DNA from: Flavobacterium kingsejongi
GTDB lineage: Bacteria > Bacteroidota > Bacteroidia > Flavobacteriales > Flavobacteriaceae
DNA: 64,000 nucleotides
Assembly (NCBI RefSeq): GCF_003076475.1
Contig: NZ_CP020919.1
Coordinates: 2,604,001-2,668,000, forward strand
Direction of reading: 5' to 3'
Both the position numbers and the translations under genes were made by a program. How positions within the stretch are numbered: the first letter of the stretch is position 1; the number at the start of each line of letters is the position of its first letter. This document shows, one piece after another, positions 26,979 through 36,585 of the stretch. The notes under the pieces were generated by a model. The model was given only the letters and a program-made list of their open reading frames with translations, was not told the DNA's origin and did no database searches.

Positions 26979-28526
26979 TTAGTTATAATAGTGTTTTCCT
27001 CTTATGTTACTGTGATCGGGAAGTTCCTGCTCAGGTTCTTGATCAAAATCAATATGATCCAAGTTGTTTTCTAAAATGTTTTGTATGGTCTTAAAATTGT
27101 AAATTTTAAAATCAAGTGCCCGCCTGCAGGCATTTATTAATCGCTGTCTGCCTACCTTTTTTTCAAAATTCAGTATTCCTAAACAGCTTTTATAAGCCTG
27201 TTCTGGATGATTTCTGCTTTCGATTATCTGCATTATATATTCTCCTACTGACTCATCAATATTATTAGCCCATTCAATGAAGCGGGCAGCACTCCATTGG
27301 GCTACAAATTGATGTGTACTGGCTAAATGCTCAGGAGTTGTTGTATAGACATAAGGTTTGTAGTTTCTTGGATGTACAGCTATTCGATTGTATTTATAAT
27401 AAATCTCTACTGTTGATTTGGTATATAACAGCTTGGCTTTCTTCTTTACATATTGATACGGAACGCTGTAATAGTTTTTGTCCTGGCTTAATTGAACATG
27501 ACCGTTTTGCATTACTGTTGCAAAAGACTGGTATTTAATTTCAAAACGATCTTGTGGGAGTGGACGCAGTTTTTCTTTCTCGTCTTCTAAAAATAATTCA
27601 AAGCGGGAATAAGGGCGTCCTGTCAGTTTTCTGTTATTGTGAGAGTCAAGTAAATCCCAGATCTGCTGGTTTAATTCTTCCAGAGAAAAGAACTTAGTTT
27701 CTTTTATGGTTACATAAATCCTTCGATATAATATCTTAACAGCTCCTTCAACTAGTGACTTGTCTCTGGGCCTGTAAGCTCTGGCAGGTAAAATTGTGGT
27801 TTCGTAATGTTCTGCTAAATCAGCCAGGGTTTCATTGATTGTCGGTTCAAAACGACTGCTTTTTATTACGGCAGATTTTAAATTATCTGGAACAATGGCG
27901 GCAGGAGTGCCTTCAAAAAAGCGCATGGCATTTTCTACCGAGTCAACAAAGTTTTCCTTTTGCTGGCTCATGGAAGCTTCAGCATACGTGTATTGGCTAG
28001 CGCCCAATATTGCTACAAAAAATTGTACTTCTTTGACTTCTCCAGTATCTATATCAATAATTGAGAGTGTCTTTCCGGCATAATCAACATACATTTTATC
28101 ACCAGCCTTATGGTTCATATGCATGACCGGATTAACTCGTTTGCCCCATATATTGTAATGATAATGAAATTGTGAAGTTCGATAACCATCAGGATTTACA
28201 GCAATATATTGTTCCCACATATGCTGTACGGTAACGCCAACTTTTTTTAGTTCACGTTCCATTTTAGGAAAAAAATCATAAAGTGTCTGTAATCTCGGGC
28301 TAATGGCCTCTACACTAGTCTGGGAGAATAAAAGTTCCAGCTCTGCATCGGTTTTTTGGTCGATTAATTCAAAGCTTAATTCGAGAACTTCAAATAAAGA
28401 AATATATTTCTTTACCGTATTTCTTGAAAGGGATAAGTAGCTACTTATAAATAACTTACTCTTTCCATTACAATAGAATTTAATTACTTTTCTAATTTTA
28501 CTCATGTCTGTTATTTTGTTTGCCAT
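26979..28526 (-). CDS. istA: IstA transposase, IS21 copy A
   Basis: 515 residues. N-terminal helix-turn-helix (about 10-45, SSYLSLSRNTVKKYI), then the integrase core with DYAGKTLSIIDIDTG (first Asp at the start), IVPDNLKSAV (second Asp) and RPRDKSLVEGAVKILYRRI (catalytic Glu in the EGAV step). A C-terminal DNA-binding beta-domain follows. It cuts and joins DNA together with IstB. Same protein as at 32493 and 38166. istB follows after 16 bases. Confidence 0.95.
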   Translation of the reverse strand: MANKITDMSKIRKVIKFYCNGKSKLFISSYLSLSRNTVKKYISLFEVLELSFELIDQKTDAELELLFSQTSVEAISPRLQTLYDFFPKMERELKKVGVTVQHMWEQYIAVNPDGYRTSQFHYHYNIWGKRVNPVMHMNHKAGDKMYVDYAGKTLSIIDIDTGEVKEVQFFVAILGASQYTYAEASMSQQKENFVDSVENAMRFFEGTPAAIVPDNLKSAVIKSSRFEPTINETLADLAEHYETTILPARAYRPRDKSLVEGAVKILYRRIYVTIKETKFFSLEELNQQIWDLLDSHNNRKLTGRPYSRFELFLEDEKEKLRPLPQDRFEIKYQSFATVMQNGHVQLSQDKNYYSVPYQYVKKKAKLLYTKSTVEIYYKYNRIAVHPRNYKPYVYTTTPEHLASTHQFVAQWSAARFIEWANNIDESVGEYIMQIIESRNHPEQAYKSCLGILNFEKKVGRQRLINACRRALDFKIYNFKTIQNILENNLDHIDFDQEPEQELPDHSNIRGKHYYN

Positions 28527-28706
28527 AATCCGTAAATTTTTAACGAATGTATGGTTCTAACAACATGAAAAAATCAATAGTTTTTAATACTTAATTCACC
28601 ACAAAACTTGGTGGTCAATTTGCTCCGGAATTAGGTGGTCAGTTTGCTCCGGAACGGGTGGTCAATTTACTCCGGAATTAGGTGGTCAAATTGACCGGTT
28701 TTTCCA

Positions 28707-28902
28707 GTTTCCTGATCGGAAACTTAATCCGCAGACAATAAGAATGAGCGTGATCTGCAACTGGCTCAACGAGAAAAAAATTCCTTTAGAACAGGCTCAG
28801 GAACTTGCCGGGCATAAGTGGCCAGGAACTACGGAAAAATACATTAAAGTGAACAGTTCACAGCAACGAGAAATGATTAATCGTTATTTTCCAAATATTT
28901 AA
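28707..28902 (+). pseudogene. C-terminal remnant of a tyrosine recombinase
   Basis: A frame without a start, cut off by IS21 copy A at 28706, codes for 64 residues. They include ELAGHKWPGTTEKYI, the H-x-x-W...Y end of the catalytic domain of XerC/phage-type integrases with the tyrosine nucleophile in TEKYI. The rest of the gene is not in the window. It points to an earlier integrated element whose left part was lost. Confidence 0.85.
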
Positions 28903-28950
28903 TAATATTACATGGAGTGTTAAAAGTTAGTGCACTTTGATTCTTATTCG

Positions 28951-28973
28951 TATATTTGTAAAATATTTACAAA
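28951..28973 (+). promoter_or_regulatory. Promoter -7 box with palindromic operator for the defence operon
   Basis: TATATTTG (28951-28958) matches the Bacteroidota -7 box TAnnTTTG. A perfect inverted repeat TTTGTAAA-ATA-TTTACAAA (28955-28973) overlaps it. The expected -33 box is only weakly present (TTAG at 28927). A dimeric repressor bound there would block transcription. The ATG at 28990 is 17 bases after the palindrome. No repressor gene lies next to it. Confidence 0.55.
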
Positions 28974-28989
28974 TTTTAAAATAAGAGTT

Positions 28990-30294
28990 ATGATTGAAGA
29001 ATTTAGCTTTGGAAACATGTGTTCCTTTAAAGACATTCAAACTTTAAACATGAAAGCGGCTAAAATTAAATCTAATAATTCAGTTTTAGATAAACAAAAT
29101 GTAATTCCTATTAAGGAGGATTTGTCTTTGTTAAAATCAAAAGCTATTTATGGTGCTAACGCTAGTGGAAAGAGTAATGTTATTCGTGGTTTAGTATCAT
29201 TCATAAAGATTATTAGGGAATCTGTGAAGGATGAGAGTGCATTAAGATTTATTGCTCCGTATGAGCTATCAACCGAAACGATTGATCAACCTACTTTTTT
29301 TCAATTAATTTTCAGGGTCGATGATGTAAGATATAGATACGGCTTTGAAGCTGATGAAAAGTCAATTAAAAGTGAGTGGCTTTTTTCAACACCAAGTGTT
29401 CGCGAGCAAACTTTATTTATCAGAGAAAATAATAAGATTCTGGAAATTAGTAAAAAGTATTTTACAGAGGGAATTAAGTTTGTTTCTTTAATGGAGGATT
29501 TTAGTGAGGAAGCTGAAGCTGAAGGCGGAATCTTTAGAGATAATTCCTTATTCTTATCTTCTTTATCTTCATTTGGATTTGGTAAAATTTCCAAAAAAAT
29601 TATTAAGGAGATTAGTTCTATTGCTATTATAAGCGGATTAGGGCATAAAGGAATGTTTGCTCTTGCTGGTGACTCCTTGCAAGATCCAGATCAAAAGAAA
29701 TTTGTTTTAAATTTTTTAAAGAATGCTGATATAGGAATTCAAGATTTAGAAACAATTGATTTTTCAAATGACAACTTGCCTGAAAACATTGAAGAGGATG
29801 TTGCAAAGACTTTGAAAGACAGAAAATTTCTTTTATCTCACAGAACCGTTTATGACAAGAATTTGAAGAAAGATGGCAATGCAACCTTTTCATTTCTTTC
29901 GCAAGAATCAGAAGGTACTAGAAAAATGTTTGAAATAAGTCCTTTTATTTATAATTCATTGAAAAATGGAACCACATTAATTATTGATGAATTTGATTCA
30001 AGATTTCATCCACTATTAACCAAGAAAATTGTTGAATTGTTTAATTCAAATCAAAATCCAAGGTCACAGCTCATTTTTACAACCCATGATACTAATTTGT
30101 TGTCATCTGAATTATTGAGAAGAGATCAAATTGATTTTGTTGAAAAAGATAAATATGGAGCAAGTCATTTATATACTCTGGTTGAGATTAAGGGCATTAG
30201 AAATAATGCTTCATTTGAAAAAGATTATATTCAAGGAAAATATGGTGCTATCCCTTTTTTAGGTAATTTTTCTAACATCTTAAATTTTGAATAA
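28990..30294 (+). CDS. AbiLi/RloA-like AAA ATPase
   Basis: 434 residues from the ATG at 28990; an upstream ATP-independent GTG/TTG frame from 28930 runs through the promoter palindrome and is rejected. N-terminal MIEEFSFGNMCSFKDIQ begins an SMC/RecF-type domain. Walker A is GANASGKS (55-62), an ABC-like SEGT signature follows near 313, Walker B is LIIDEFD (330-336), and a switch histidine lies in TTHDTN (about 366). The end GKYGAIPFLGNF is typical of RloA/AbiLi proteins. It acts as the sensor or motor of a two-gene abortive-infection system with the next gene. The stop and next start overlap (TAATG). Confidence 0.82.
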   Translation: MIEEFSFGNMCSFKDIQTLNMKAAKIKSNNSVLDKQNVIPIKEDLSLLKSKAIYGANASGKSNVIRGLVSFIKIIRESVKDESALRFIAPYELSTETIDQPTFFQLIFRVDDVRYRYGFEADEKSIKSEWLFSTPSVREQTLFIRENNKILEISKKYFTEGIKFVSLMEDFSEEAEAEGGIFRDNSLFLSSLSSFGFGKISKKIIKEISSIAIISGLGHKGMFALAGDSLQDPDQKKFVLNFLKNADIGIQDLETIDFSNDNLPENIEEDVAKTLKDRKFLLSHRTVYDKNLKKDGNATFSFLSQESEGTRKMFEISPFIYNSLKNGTTLIIDEFDSRFHPLLTKKIVELFNSNQNPRSQLIFTTHDTNLLSSELLRRDQIDFVEKDKYGASHLYTLVEIKGIRNNASFEKDYIQGKYGAIPFLGNFSNILNFE

Positions 30295-30980
30295 TGCCTA
30301 AAAGTACGAAAGCTATAAAAGTAACAGATAAGGCAAAAGCATGGAACAAAAAGGCTAAATCTTCTAATTATAAAATAGATACTATTCCTGTAAACAAGAT
30401 AATATTAATTGTTTGTGAGGGACAAACAGAGAAATTATATTTTGAATCATTTCCTGTATTAGGAATGAAAGTGGAAGCTATAGATCTTCGTGGTCAGTCA
30501 AAATTGAAACTCATTGAATCTACACAAAAAATAATTGAAATATCTGATTCTGAATATGACGGTGTTTGGTGTGTTTTTGATATGGATGTTAAGCGCGGAG
30601 CTGAAGAATTCTCTGATTTTGATAATTCTATTGAGAAAGGAATAGAACTTGGTTACAACATAGCTTACTCTAATGATTCATTTGAATTATGGTTTTACTT
30701 GCATTTTGAATATACTGACGCCGAACATCTAAGAGGATTTTACTATGACGAGTTGGGGAAAAAGTTTGGTATTAATTATGTAAGAGAGGGTAAGAAATAT
30801 GCTTTTTGTTTACAACTTTACAATACATTGATGGAGGATGAAAATTCTTCGCAGGAAAAGGCAATAGACAGGGCTGAAAAATTATTTAAAAAAGTTAAAG
30901 ATTTGCCTTTTCACCAGCAAAATCCAGTAACTAAAGTATTTGAATTAGTTAAAGAACTTAATAAGAATTTAAGACGATAA
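30294..30980 (+). CDS. RloB-like (AbiLii) protein
   Basis: 228 residues. The RloB family pattern is visible: IILIVCEGQTEKLYF (about 35-49, with the conserved Glu), DGVWCVFDMDVKRG (about 83-96, D-x-D), and SNDSFELWFYLHFEY (about 120-134). The layout is Toprim-like, so a metal-dependent nuclease activity is plausible. RloA and RloB form the AbiL abortive-infection pair known from Lactococcus plasmids and restriction loci. Translationally coupled to the ATPase. Confidence 0.85.
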   Translation: MPKSTKAIKVTDKAKAWNKKAKSSNYKIDTIPVNKIILIVCEGQTEKLYFESFPVLGMKVEAIDLRGQSKLKLIESTQKIIEISDSEYDGVWCVFDMDVKRGAEEFSDFDNSIEKGIELGYNIAYSNDSFELWFYLHFEYTDAEHLRGFYYDELGKKFGINYVREGKKYAFCLQLYNTLMEDENSSQEKAIDRAEKLFKKVKDLPFHQQNPVTKVFELVKELNKNLRR

Positions 30981-30983
30981 AAA

Positions 30984-31937
30984 ATGAATGATGTATACCA
31001 TTATCCACCGGATCTTTTTGATTTAATAGTTCAAACAATCCCGTTATTGAATAAATCCAAAAAAGCTGTTTTAACTTTTTTTAATGGTGCGGGAGTAGAA
31101 GTTGCATTATATAATGATGTTGTAAAAACGTTGCAGACAAATCCTGATTCACTGTCTAAGTATGATATTTGCAGAACGATACTTGAACGTATTAATCAAA
31201 ATTCTGAAAAATATTTAAGACAGAGAAGAGAACTTTTAAAAAGAATTACAGAGTTTGAAGCATTTTCTACTTGTTGGGAAAATGATCAGTTTAAGGCAAA
31301 AGGATTAGTTGCAGAGATTCAAAAAGTAATTAATGTTAAAGATTCTTTTACAAGAATGAAACAGGAAAGGGAGAATGAACAAAGCCTTAGAAAACAAGAG
31401 TATCAAAATAAAATTAATCAAATACAAAAAAGGAAAGTAAAATTAGAGGATATTAAAAAAGAACTATTTTCTTTATTTTCTGAAACGAATCCACAAAAAA
31501 GAGGCAAGCTGTTAGAATCAGCTCTGGGAAATTATTTCAAAACTTATGAAATTTTAGTTAAAGAAGATTTTAAGAGAAATGGAGAAGCCGGAGAGGGTAT
31601 TATTGAACAAATAGATGGAATCATTGAAATAGATAATCAAGTCTACTTTGTTGAAATGAAATGGAAAAAAGATGCAATAGGTAGCGATGATATATACCAG
31701 CATTTAGGAAGAATTTATCATCGAGCAAACGCTCATGGGATATTTATATCTGCTTCCGGATATACTCCTTCAGGAATAACCGCAGGGAAAGAAGCTCTTA
31801 TTAAGAATGCGTTACTGGTTATGTTTGATTTAGAGGAATTCGTAAAAATAATCGAATCTGAAAGTGACTTTCCTAATTATTTACGTTCTAAAATACAGAG
31901 CGCAATAATAGAAAAAAACCCATATAAAAGAGGTTGA
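30984..31937 (+). CDS. PD-(D/E)xK nuclease, Mrr-like
   Basis: 317 residues, 3 bases after the RloB gene. A helical N-terminal part (about 1-100), a coiled coil (about 120-165), then a restriction-endonuclease-like domain: RGKLLESALGNYF (Glu about 178), QIDGIIEI (Asp 211) and YFVEMKWKK (Glu 224, Lys 226), followed by DIYQHLGR and GIFISASGYT. This arrangement is that of Mrr-type nucleases. It may be a third component of the AbiL-like system or a separate effector. The operon ends in a terminator 15 bases after the stop. Confidence 0.75.
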   Translation: MNDVYHYPPDLFDLIVQTIPLLNKSKKAVLTFFNGAGVEVALYNDVVKTLQTNPDSLSKYDICRTILERINQNSEKYLRQRRELLKRITEFEAFSTCWENDQFKAKGLVAEIQKVINVKDSFTRMKQERENEQSLRKQEYQNKINQIQKRKVKLEDIKKELFSLFSETNPQKRGKLLESALGNYFKTYEILVKEDFKRNGEAGEGIIEQIDGIIEIDNQVYFVEMKWKKDAIGSDDIYQHLGRIYHRANAHGIFISASGYTPSGITAGKEALIKNALLVMFDLEEFVKIIESESDFPNYLRSKIQSAIIEKNPYKRG

Positions 31938-31951
31938 AGATTTAAAAGTTG

Positions 31952-31980
31952 AAAAGCTCTCAGAAATGAGGGCTTTTTTA
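31952..31980 (+). terminator. Terminator of the three-gene defence operon
   Basis: AAAAGCTCTC (31952-31961) pairs with GAGGGCTTTT (31968-31977, one G-T pair) and T residues follow. It closes the ATPase-RloB-nuclease unit. Confidence 0.8.
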
Positions 31981-32101
31981 TTGGCAATAAGTGAAAATTA
32001 TTAGGAAAATAATTAAAGTAAATCTACTTTCGTATTGTGGAAAATGCAAATGGACGTTCTTTATATTGAGATTTTTTGCAAGGGGTTTTTCTCTATAGAA
32101 A

Positions 32102-32312
32102 AGGTTTGCAGAACCTTATAAGTATAAGTACAATGGAAAGGAGCTTCAAGACGAGCTGGGGCTTAACCTTTACGACTACGGAGCGAGAAATTATGACCCT
32201 GCAATTGGAAGGTGGATGAACATCGACCCACTAGCAGAGAAGATGAGGAGACATAGCCCTTATAACTATGCTTACAATAATCCGATTAGATTTATTGACC
32301 CAGACGGTATGG
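32102..32312 (+). pseudogene. Rhs-core remnant of a second type, cut by IS21
   Basis: Seventy in-frame codons without a start. [40 protein letters not shown] and [12 protein letters not shown] are the standard core end of Bacteroidota YD/Rhs proteins. It differs from the [12 protein letters not shown] core of the T6SS Rhs gene, so it came from another gene. IS21 copy B starts within it at 32313. The 164 bases between the terminator and this fragment hold nothing I can assign. Confidence 0.85.
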
Positions 32313-32492
32313 TGGAAAAACCGGTCAATTTGACCACCTAATTCCGGAGTAAATTGACCACCCGTTCCGGAGCAAACTGACCACCTAATTCCGGAGCAAA
32401 TTGACCACCAAGTTTTGTGGTGAATTAAGTATTAAAAACTATTGATTTTTTCATGTTGTTAGAACCATACATTCGTTAAAAATTTACGGATT

Positions 32493-34040
32493 ATGGCAAA
32501 CAAAATAACAGACATGAGTAAAATTAGAAAAGTAATTAAATTCTATTGTAATGGAAAGAGTAAGTTATTTATAAGTAGCTACTTATCCCTTTCAAGAAAT
32601 ACGGTAAAGAAATATATTTCTTTATTTGAAGTTCTCGAATTAAGCTTTGAATTAATCGACCAAAAAACCGATGCAGAGCTGGAACTTTTATTCTCCCAGA
32701 CTAGTGTAGAGGCCATTAGCCCGAGATTACAGACACTTTATGATTTTTTTCCTAAAATGGAACGTGAACTAAAAAAAGTTGGCGTTACCGTACAGCATAT
32801 GTGGGAACAATATATTGCTGTAAATCCTGATGGTTATCGAACTTCACAATTTCATTATCATTACAATATATGGGGCAAACGAGTTAATCCGGTCATGCAT
32901 ATGAACCATAAGGCTGGTGATAAAATGTATGTTGATTATGCCGGAAAGACACTCTCAATTATTGATATAGATACTGGAGAAGTCAAAGAAGTACAATTTT
33001 TTGTAGCAATATTGGGCGCTAGCCAATACACGTATGCTGAAGCTTCCATGAGCCAGCAAAAGGAAAACTTTGTTGACTCGGTAGAAAATGCCATGCGCTT
33101 TTTTGAAGGCACTCCTGCCGCCATTGTTCCAGATAATTTAAAATCTGCCGTAATAAAAAGCAGTCGTTTTGAACCGACAATCAATGAAACCCTGGCTGAT
33201 TTAGCAGAACATTACGAAACCACAATTTTACCTGCCAGAGCTTACAGGCCCAGAGACAAGTCACTAGTTGAAGGAGCTGTTAAGATATTATATCGAAGGA
33301 TTTATGTAACCATAAAAGAAACTAAGTTCTTTTCTCTGGAAGAATTAAACCAGCAGATCTGGGATTTACTTGACTCTCACAATAACAGAAAACTGACAGG
33401 ACGCCCTTATTCCCGCTTTGAATTATTTTTAGAAGACGAGAAAGAAAAACTGCGTCCACTCCCACAAGATCGTTTTGAAATTAAATACCAGTCTTTTGCA
33501 ACAGTAATGCAAAACGGTCATGTTCAATTAAGCCAGGACAAAAACTATTACAGCGTTCCGTATCAATATGTAAAGAAGAAAGCCAAGCTGTTATATACCA
33601 AATCAACAGTAGAGATTTATTATAAATACAATCGAATAGCTGTACATCCAAGAAACTACAAACCTTATGTCTATACAACAACTCCTGAGCATTTAGCCAG
33701 TACACATCAATTTGTAGCCCAATGGAGTGCTGCCCGCTTCATTGAATGGGCTAATAATATTGATGAGTCAGTAGGAGAATATATAATGCAGATAATCGAA
33801 AGCAGAAATCATCCAGAACAGGCTTATAAAAGCTGTTTAGGAATACTGAATTTTGAAAAAAAGGTAGGCAGACAGCGATTAATAAATGCCTGCAGGCGGG
33901 CACTTGATTTTAAAATTTACAATTTTAAGACCATACAAAACATTTTAGAAAACAACTTGGATCATATTGATTTTGATCAAGAACCTGAGCAGGAACTTCC
34001 CGATCACAGTAACATAAGAGGAAAACACTATTATAACTAA
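32493..34040 (+). CDS. istA: IstA transposase, IS21 copy B
   Basis: 515 residues, same protein as at 26979: helix-turn-helix, then the DDE core (YVDYAGKTLS, VPDNLKSAV, KSLVEGAVKI). An inverted repeat in its first 30 codons is also shared by all copies. Intact, and probably the source of transposition activity for the family in this genome. Confidence 0.95.
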   Translation: MANKITDMSKIRKVIKFYCNGKSKLFISSYLSLSRNTVKKYISLFEVLELSFELIDQKTDAELELLFSQTSVEAISPRLQTLYDFFPKMERELKKVGVTVQHMWEQYIAVNPDGYRTSQFHYHYNIWGKRVNPVMHMNHKAGDKMYVDYAGKTLSIIDIDTGEVKEVQFFVAILGASQYTYAEASMSQQKENFVDSVENAMRFFEGTPAAIVPDNLKSAVIKSSRFEPTINETLADLAEHYETTILPARAYRPRDKSLVEGAVKILYRRIYVTIKETKFFSLEELNQQIWDLLDSHNNRKLTGRPYSRFELFLEDEKEKLRPLPQDRFEIKYQSFATVMQNGHVQLSQDKNYYSVPYQYVKKKAKLLYTKSTVEIYYKYNRIAVHPRNYKPYVYTTTPEHLASTHQFVAQWSAARFIEWANNIDESVGEYIMQIIESRNHPEQAYKSCLGILNFEKKVGRQRLINACRRALDFKIYNFKTIQNILENNLDHIDFDQEPEQELPDHSNIRGKHYYN

Positions 34041-34056
34041 ATTAAATCTTGAAAAA

Positions 34057-34794
34057 ATGAATGAATCCACAGTAACCAAAATGAAACAAATGAAGCTTTA
34101 TGGCATGTTTAATGCTTTTAAAACAGCCATTGAAAGCGGGAAAACAGATCATTATACCCTTGACCAGTTTGTATCGATGATTATTGATGCAGAATGGGAT
34201 GAAAGGTACAATCGTCGTATTGAACGAAGTATCACTAATGCCAAATTCCATTACAAATCAAATATTGAAAGTATCAATTTTGATGTATCACGTAACCTGG
34301 ACCGAAACATGGTACTGCGTCTGGCAGAATGCGAATTTATAGAGAAAAACGAAAACATTTTAATCACTGGAAGCACCGGTGTCGGTAAAAGTTATTTAGG
34401 TACTGCATTAGGTTATCAAGCCTGTATACAGGGTTTTAAGGTAAGTTATTTTAATACCTCAAAATTGTTCGCTAGACTAAAAATGGCTAAAGCAGATGGT
34501 ACTTATCTACGGGAACTTACCAAAATACAAAGACAGGATGTTATAATACTTGATGATTTTGGACTCCAGGCACTTGACAGCCATAACCGAATTACTCTTT
34601 TAGAGATCATAGAGGACAGGCATAATAACGGCTCTATAATCGTGACATCACAAATACCAGTTCAAGGCTGGTATGATATAATTGGAGAAAAAACGATAGC
34701 CGATGCAATATTAGACAGACTTATACACCAATCTCATAGGCTTGAATTACATGGAGAATCCATGAGAAAGAAAAGAGGAATAAACAAAGAGTGA
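34057..34794 (+). CDS. istB: IstB helper ATPase, IS21 copy B
   Basis: 245 residues, DnaC-like AAA ATPase. Walker A GSTGVGKSYLG (about 106-116), Walker B VIILDDFGLQ (about 168-177), sensor VTSQIPVQGWYD. It regulates target choice and stimulates IstA. It follows istA after 16 bases. Only one codon differs from copy C. Confidence 0.95.
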   Translation: MNESTVTKMKQMKLYGMFNAFKTAIESGKTDHYTLDQFVSMIIDAEWDERYNRRIERSITNAKFHYKSNIESINFDVSRNLDRNMVLRLAECEFIEKNENILITGSTGVGKSYLGTALGYQACIQGFKVSYFNTSKLFARLKMAKADGTYLRELTKIQRQDVIILDDFGLQALDSHNRITLLEIIEDRHNNGSIIVTSQIPVQGWYDIIGEKTIADAILDRLIHQSHRLELHGESMRKKRGINKE

Positions 34795-35139
34795 TATTTT
34801 ATTATATTTGAATACTAATTAACAGATGAAAAAATATAGTTTTTAATCAAAACGGAGGTGCTCACTTTGCACCGGAATTAGGTGGTCATTTTGAACTGGA
34901 ATCAGGTGCTCACTTTAAAACGGAATGGGGTGATCAATATAACCGGAATTTGCAGAATACAGTTGAGGAAAGCTTTTTTTAGTCATTCTGTAAATTAGCA
35001 GTTTAACTTTTAAAACTTAAAAACGTATATGCTACTATGACAACTGCGACAGCACCGTATTTTGTACCATTCCTTTTTTAACTTATCTTCGCTCTTTATA
35101 CATTGGTGAGTACATTTTACTCCTTTAAAAATTTACTTT

Positions 35140-36564
35140 GTGAAACAAAAACAGGAAGACGTAGCAGATAACCAGCTTAAACGTGGGCTGACGAACCGCC
35201 ACATTCAGTTAATTGCCTTAGGTGGATCAATAGGTACAGGTCTTTTCCTGGGCATTGGCCCGGCGGCTGTATTAGCAGGGCCCTCTGTTATTTTAGGATA
35301 TGCTTTTGCCGGAATTATCGCTTTTTTTATTATGAGGCAACTTGGTGAAATGGTTGTTGAAGAACCGGTGTCCGGAAGCTTTAGTCACTTTGCCTATAAG
35401 TATTGTGGCCCTTTTGCAGGTTTTGCCTCCGGTTGGAATTATTGGATTTTATATATTTTAGTGAGTATGGCTGAACTTACGGCCATTGGTGTGTATGTGC
35501 AGTTTTGGTGGCCTGGAATTCCGCTGTGGTCATCCAGTTTATTTTTCTTCCTGGTTATTAATGCGTTGAATTTTGCCTCCGTAAAAGTGTACGGCGAAAC
35601 AGAATTTTGGTTCTCCATCATAAAAGTGGTCGCAATTATTGCCATGATCCTCTTTGGTACCTACTTGCTGATCAGTGGGACAGGAGGAGAGCACGCTACA
35701 ATTCATAATTTATATAACGATGGAGGCTTCTTTCCAAAAGGTTTCTTTGAAAAAACGACTACTGGTAGTTTTGAGGGCTTATTAGCCGCAATGGCGCTGA
35801 TTATGTTCTCCTTTGGCGGTTTAGAACTCATCGGGATTACCGCAGCTGAGGCAGAAAATCCAGAAAAAAATATTCCAAAAGCAACCAATCAGGTCATCTA
35901 TAGGATCCTTATATTTTATGTGGGTGCATTAGTCATTTTATTTGCGTTGTCACCCTGGCAGCAAATTACGACAGATAGCAGCCCATTTGTAATGGTTTTT
36001 CAGAATCTAAACGGAATGGAATTTGAATTTTTTGGGCATAAAATATTTTTCACACGCCTTATTGCGAATGCGCTCAATCTAATTGTATTAACGGCCGCTT
36101 TATCCGTATACAATAGCAGCGTATACAGCAACTCCCGGATGTTATATGGTTTAGCAGATCAGGGCAATGCGCCCAGGTTTTTAAAGAAGCTCAACAAACA
36201 ATCAGTACCCATTAATGCTATTTTGATTTCTTCCTGTTTTGCAGCGATCTGTATTTTAATCAATAAAGTAATTCCAGAAGAGGCTTTTAGTATTTTAATG
36301 TCTTTGGTGGTGTCTTCTTTAATTATTAACTGGGTGATGATTTCGTATACGCACCTCCAATTTAGGCGATCGAAAGACAAGGAAAACACAAAAACGAAGT
36401 TTCCTTCCCTATTTTATCCGGTAAGTAATTACATCTGTTTTCTGTTTTTATTGGGGATTTTATCCATCATGTGGATGACCAATATGAAGTTGTCCGTAGA
36501 ATTAATTCCTATTTGGCTGGGGATACTTTTTGTATGTTATAAAGTTTTAAAGACAAAAAAATAA
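35140..36564 (+). CDS. Amino-acid permease (APC superfamily, AAT type)
   Basis: 474 residues with about twelve membrane helices. The opening LKRGLTNRHIQLIALGGSIG followed by TGLFLGIG is the substrate-site segment of the AAT branch (AroP/PheP/CycA/LysP). EAENPEKNIPKA (about 250) is the conserved loop after helix 6. It should import an amino acid with protons; the substrate cannot be told. The start is GTG (35140), giving MKQKQED. The gene lies alone between IS21 copies B and C with one companion gene, so it may have been carried in or isolated by the insertions. No terminator was seen after it. Confidence 0.85.
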   Translation: MKQKQEDVADNQLKRGLTNRHIQLIALGGSIGTGLFLGIGPAAVLAGPSVILGYAFAGIIAFFIMRQLGEMVVEEPVSGSFSHFAYKYCGPFAGFASGWNYWILYILVSMAELTAIGVYVQFWWPGIPLWSSSLFFFLVINALNFASVKVYGETEFWFSIIKVVAIIAMILFGTYLLISGTGGEHATIHNLYNDGGFFPKGFFEKTTTGSFEGLLAAMALIMFSFGGLELIGITAAEAENPEKNIPKATNQVIYRILIFYVGALVILFALSPWQQITTDSSPFVMVFQNLNGMEFEFFGHKIFFTRLIANALNLIVLTAALSVYNSSVYSNSRMLYGLADQGNAPRFLKKLNKQSVPINAILISSCFAAICILINKVIPEEAFSILMSLVVSSLIINWVMISYTHLQFRRSKDKENTKTKFPSLFYPVSNYICFLFLLGILSIMWMTNMKLSVELIPIWLGILFVCYKVLKTKK

Positions 36565-36585
36565 CGAGCTTATAACTATTATGCG

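Larger units (their letters stand above)
24801..28706 (-). mobile_element. IS21-family element, copy A (carries an IS3 insertion)
   Basis: The element reads right to left. Ends are TGGAAAAACCGGTCAATTTG at 28706 and TGCAAATTCCGGTTATATTG at 24801, imperfect inverted repeats in the TG...CA style of IS21. Subterminal repeats (several copies of ATTCCGGAG-x-AAATTGACCACC) lie near the istA end. It is 2642 bp without the IS3 copy and its 4-base target duplication (TGTC). It interrupts an IS30 remnant on one side and abuts a tyrosine-recombinase remnant on the other, without a matching target duplication. Confidence 0.9.
32313..34954 (+). mobile_element. IS21-family element, copy B
   Basis: 2642 bp, ends TGGAAAAACCGGTCAATTTG and CAATATAACCGGAATTTGCA. 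Subterminal repeats of about 24 bp stand near both ends, as IS21 elements use for transposase binding. The istA and istB genes are intact. Flanks (CGGTATGG left, GAATACAG right) show no target duplication. Copy A lies in the opposite direction 3.6 kb upstream; copy C in the same direction 3.0 kb downstream. Confidence 0.93.

Noticed and set aside
28707..32312. Functional composite transposon bounded by IS21 copies A and B
   Set aside because: Copies A and B are inverted and flanked by truncated genes without target duplications. The segment looks like a product of recombination, and joint transposition cannot be shown from sequence alone.
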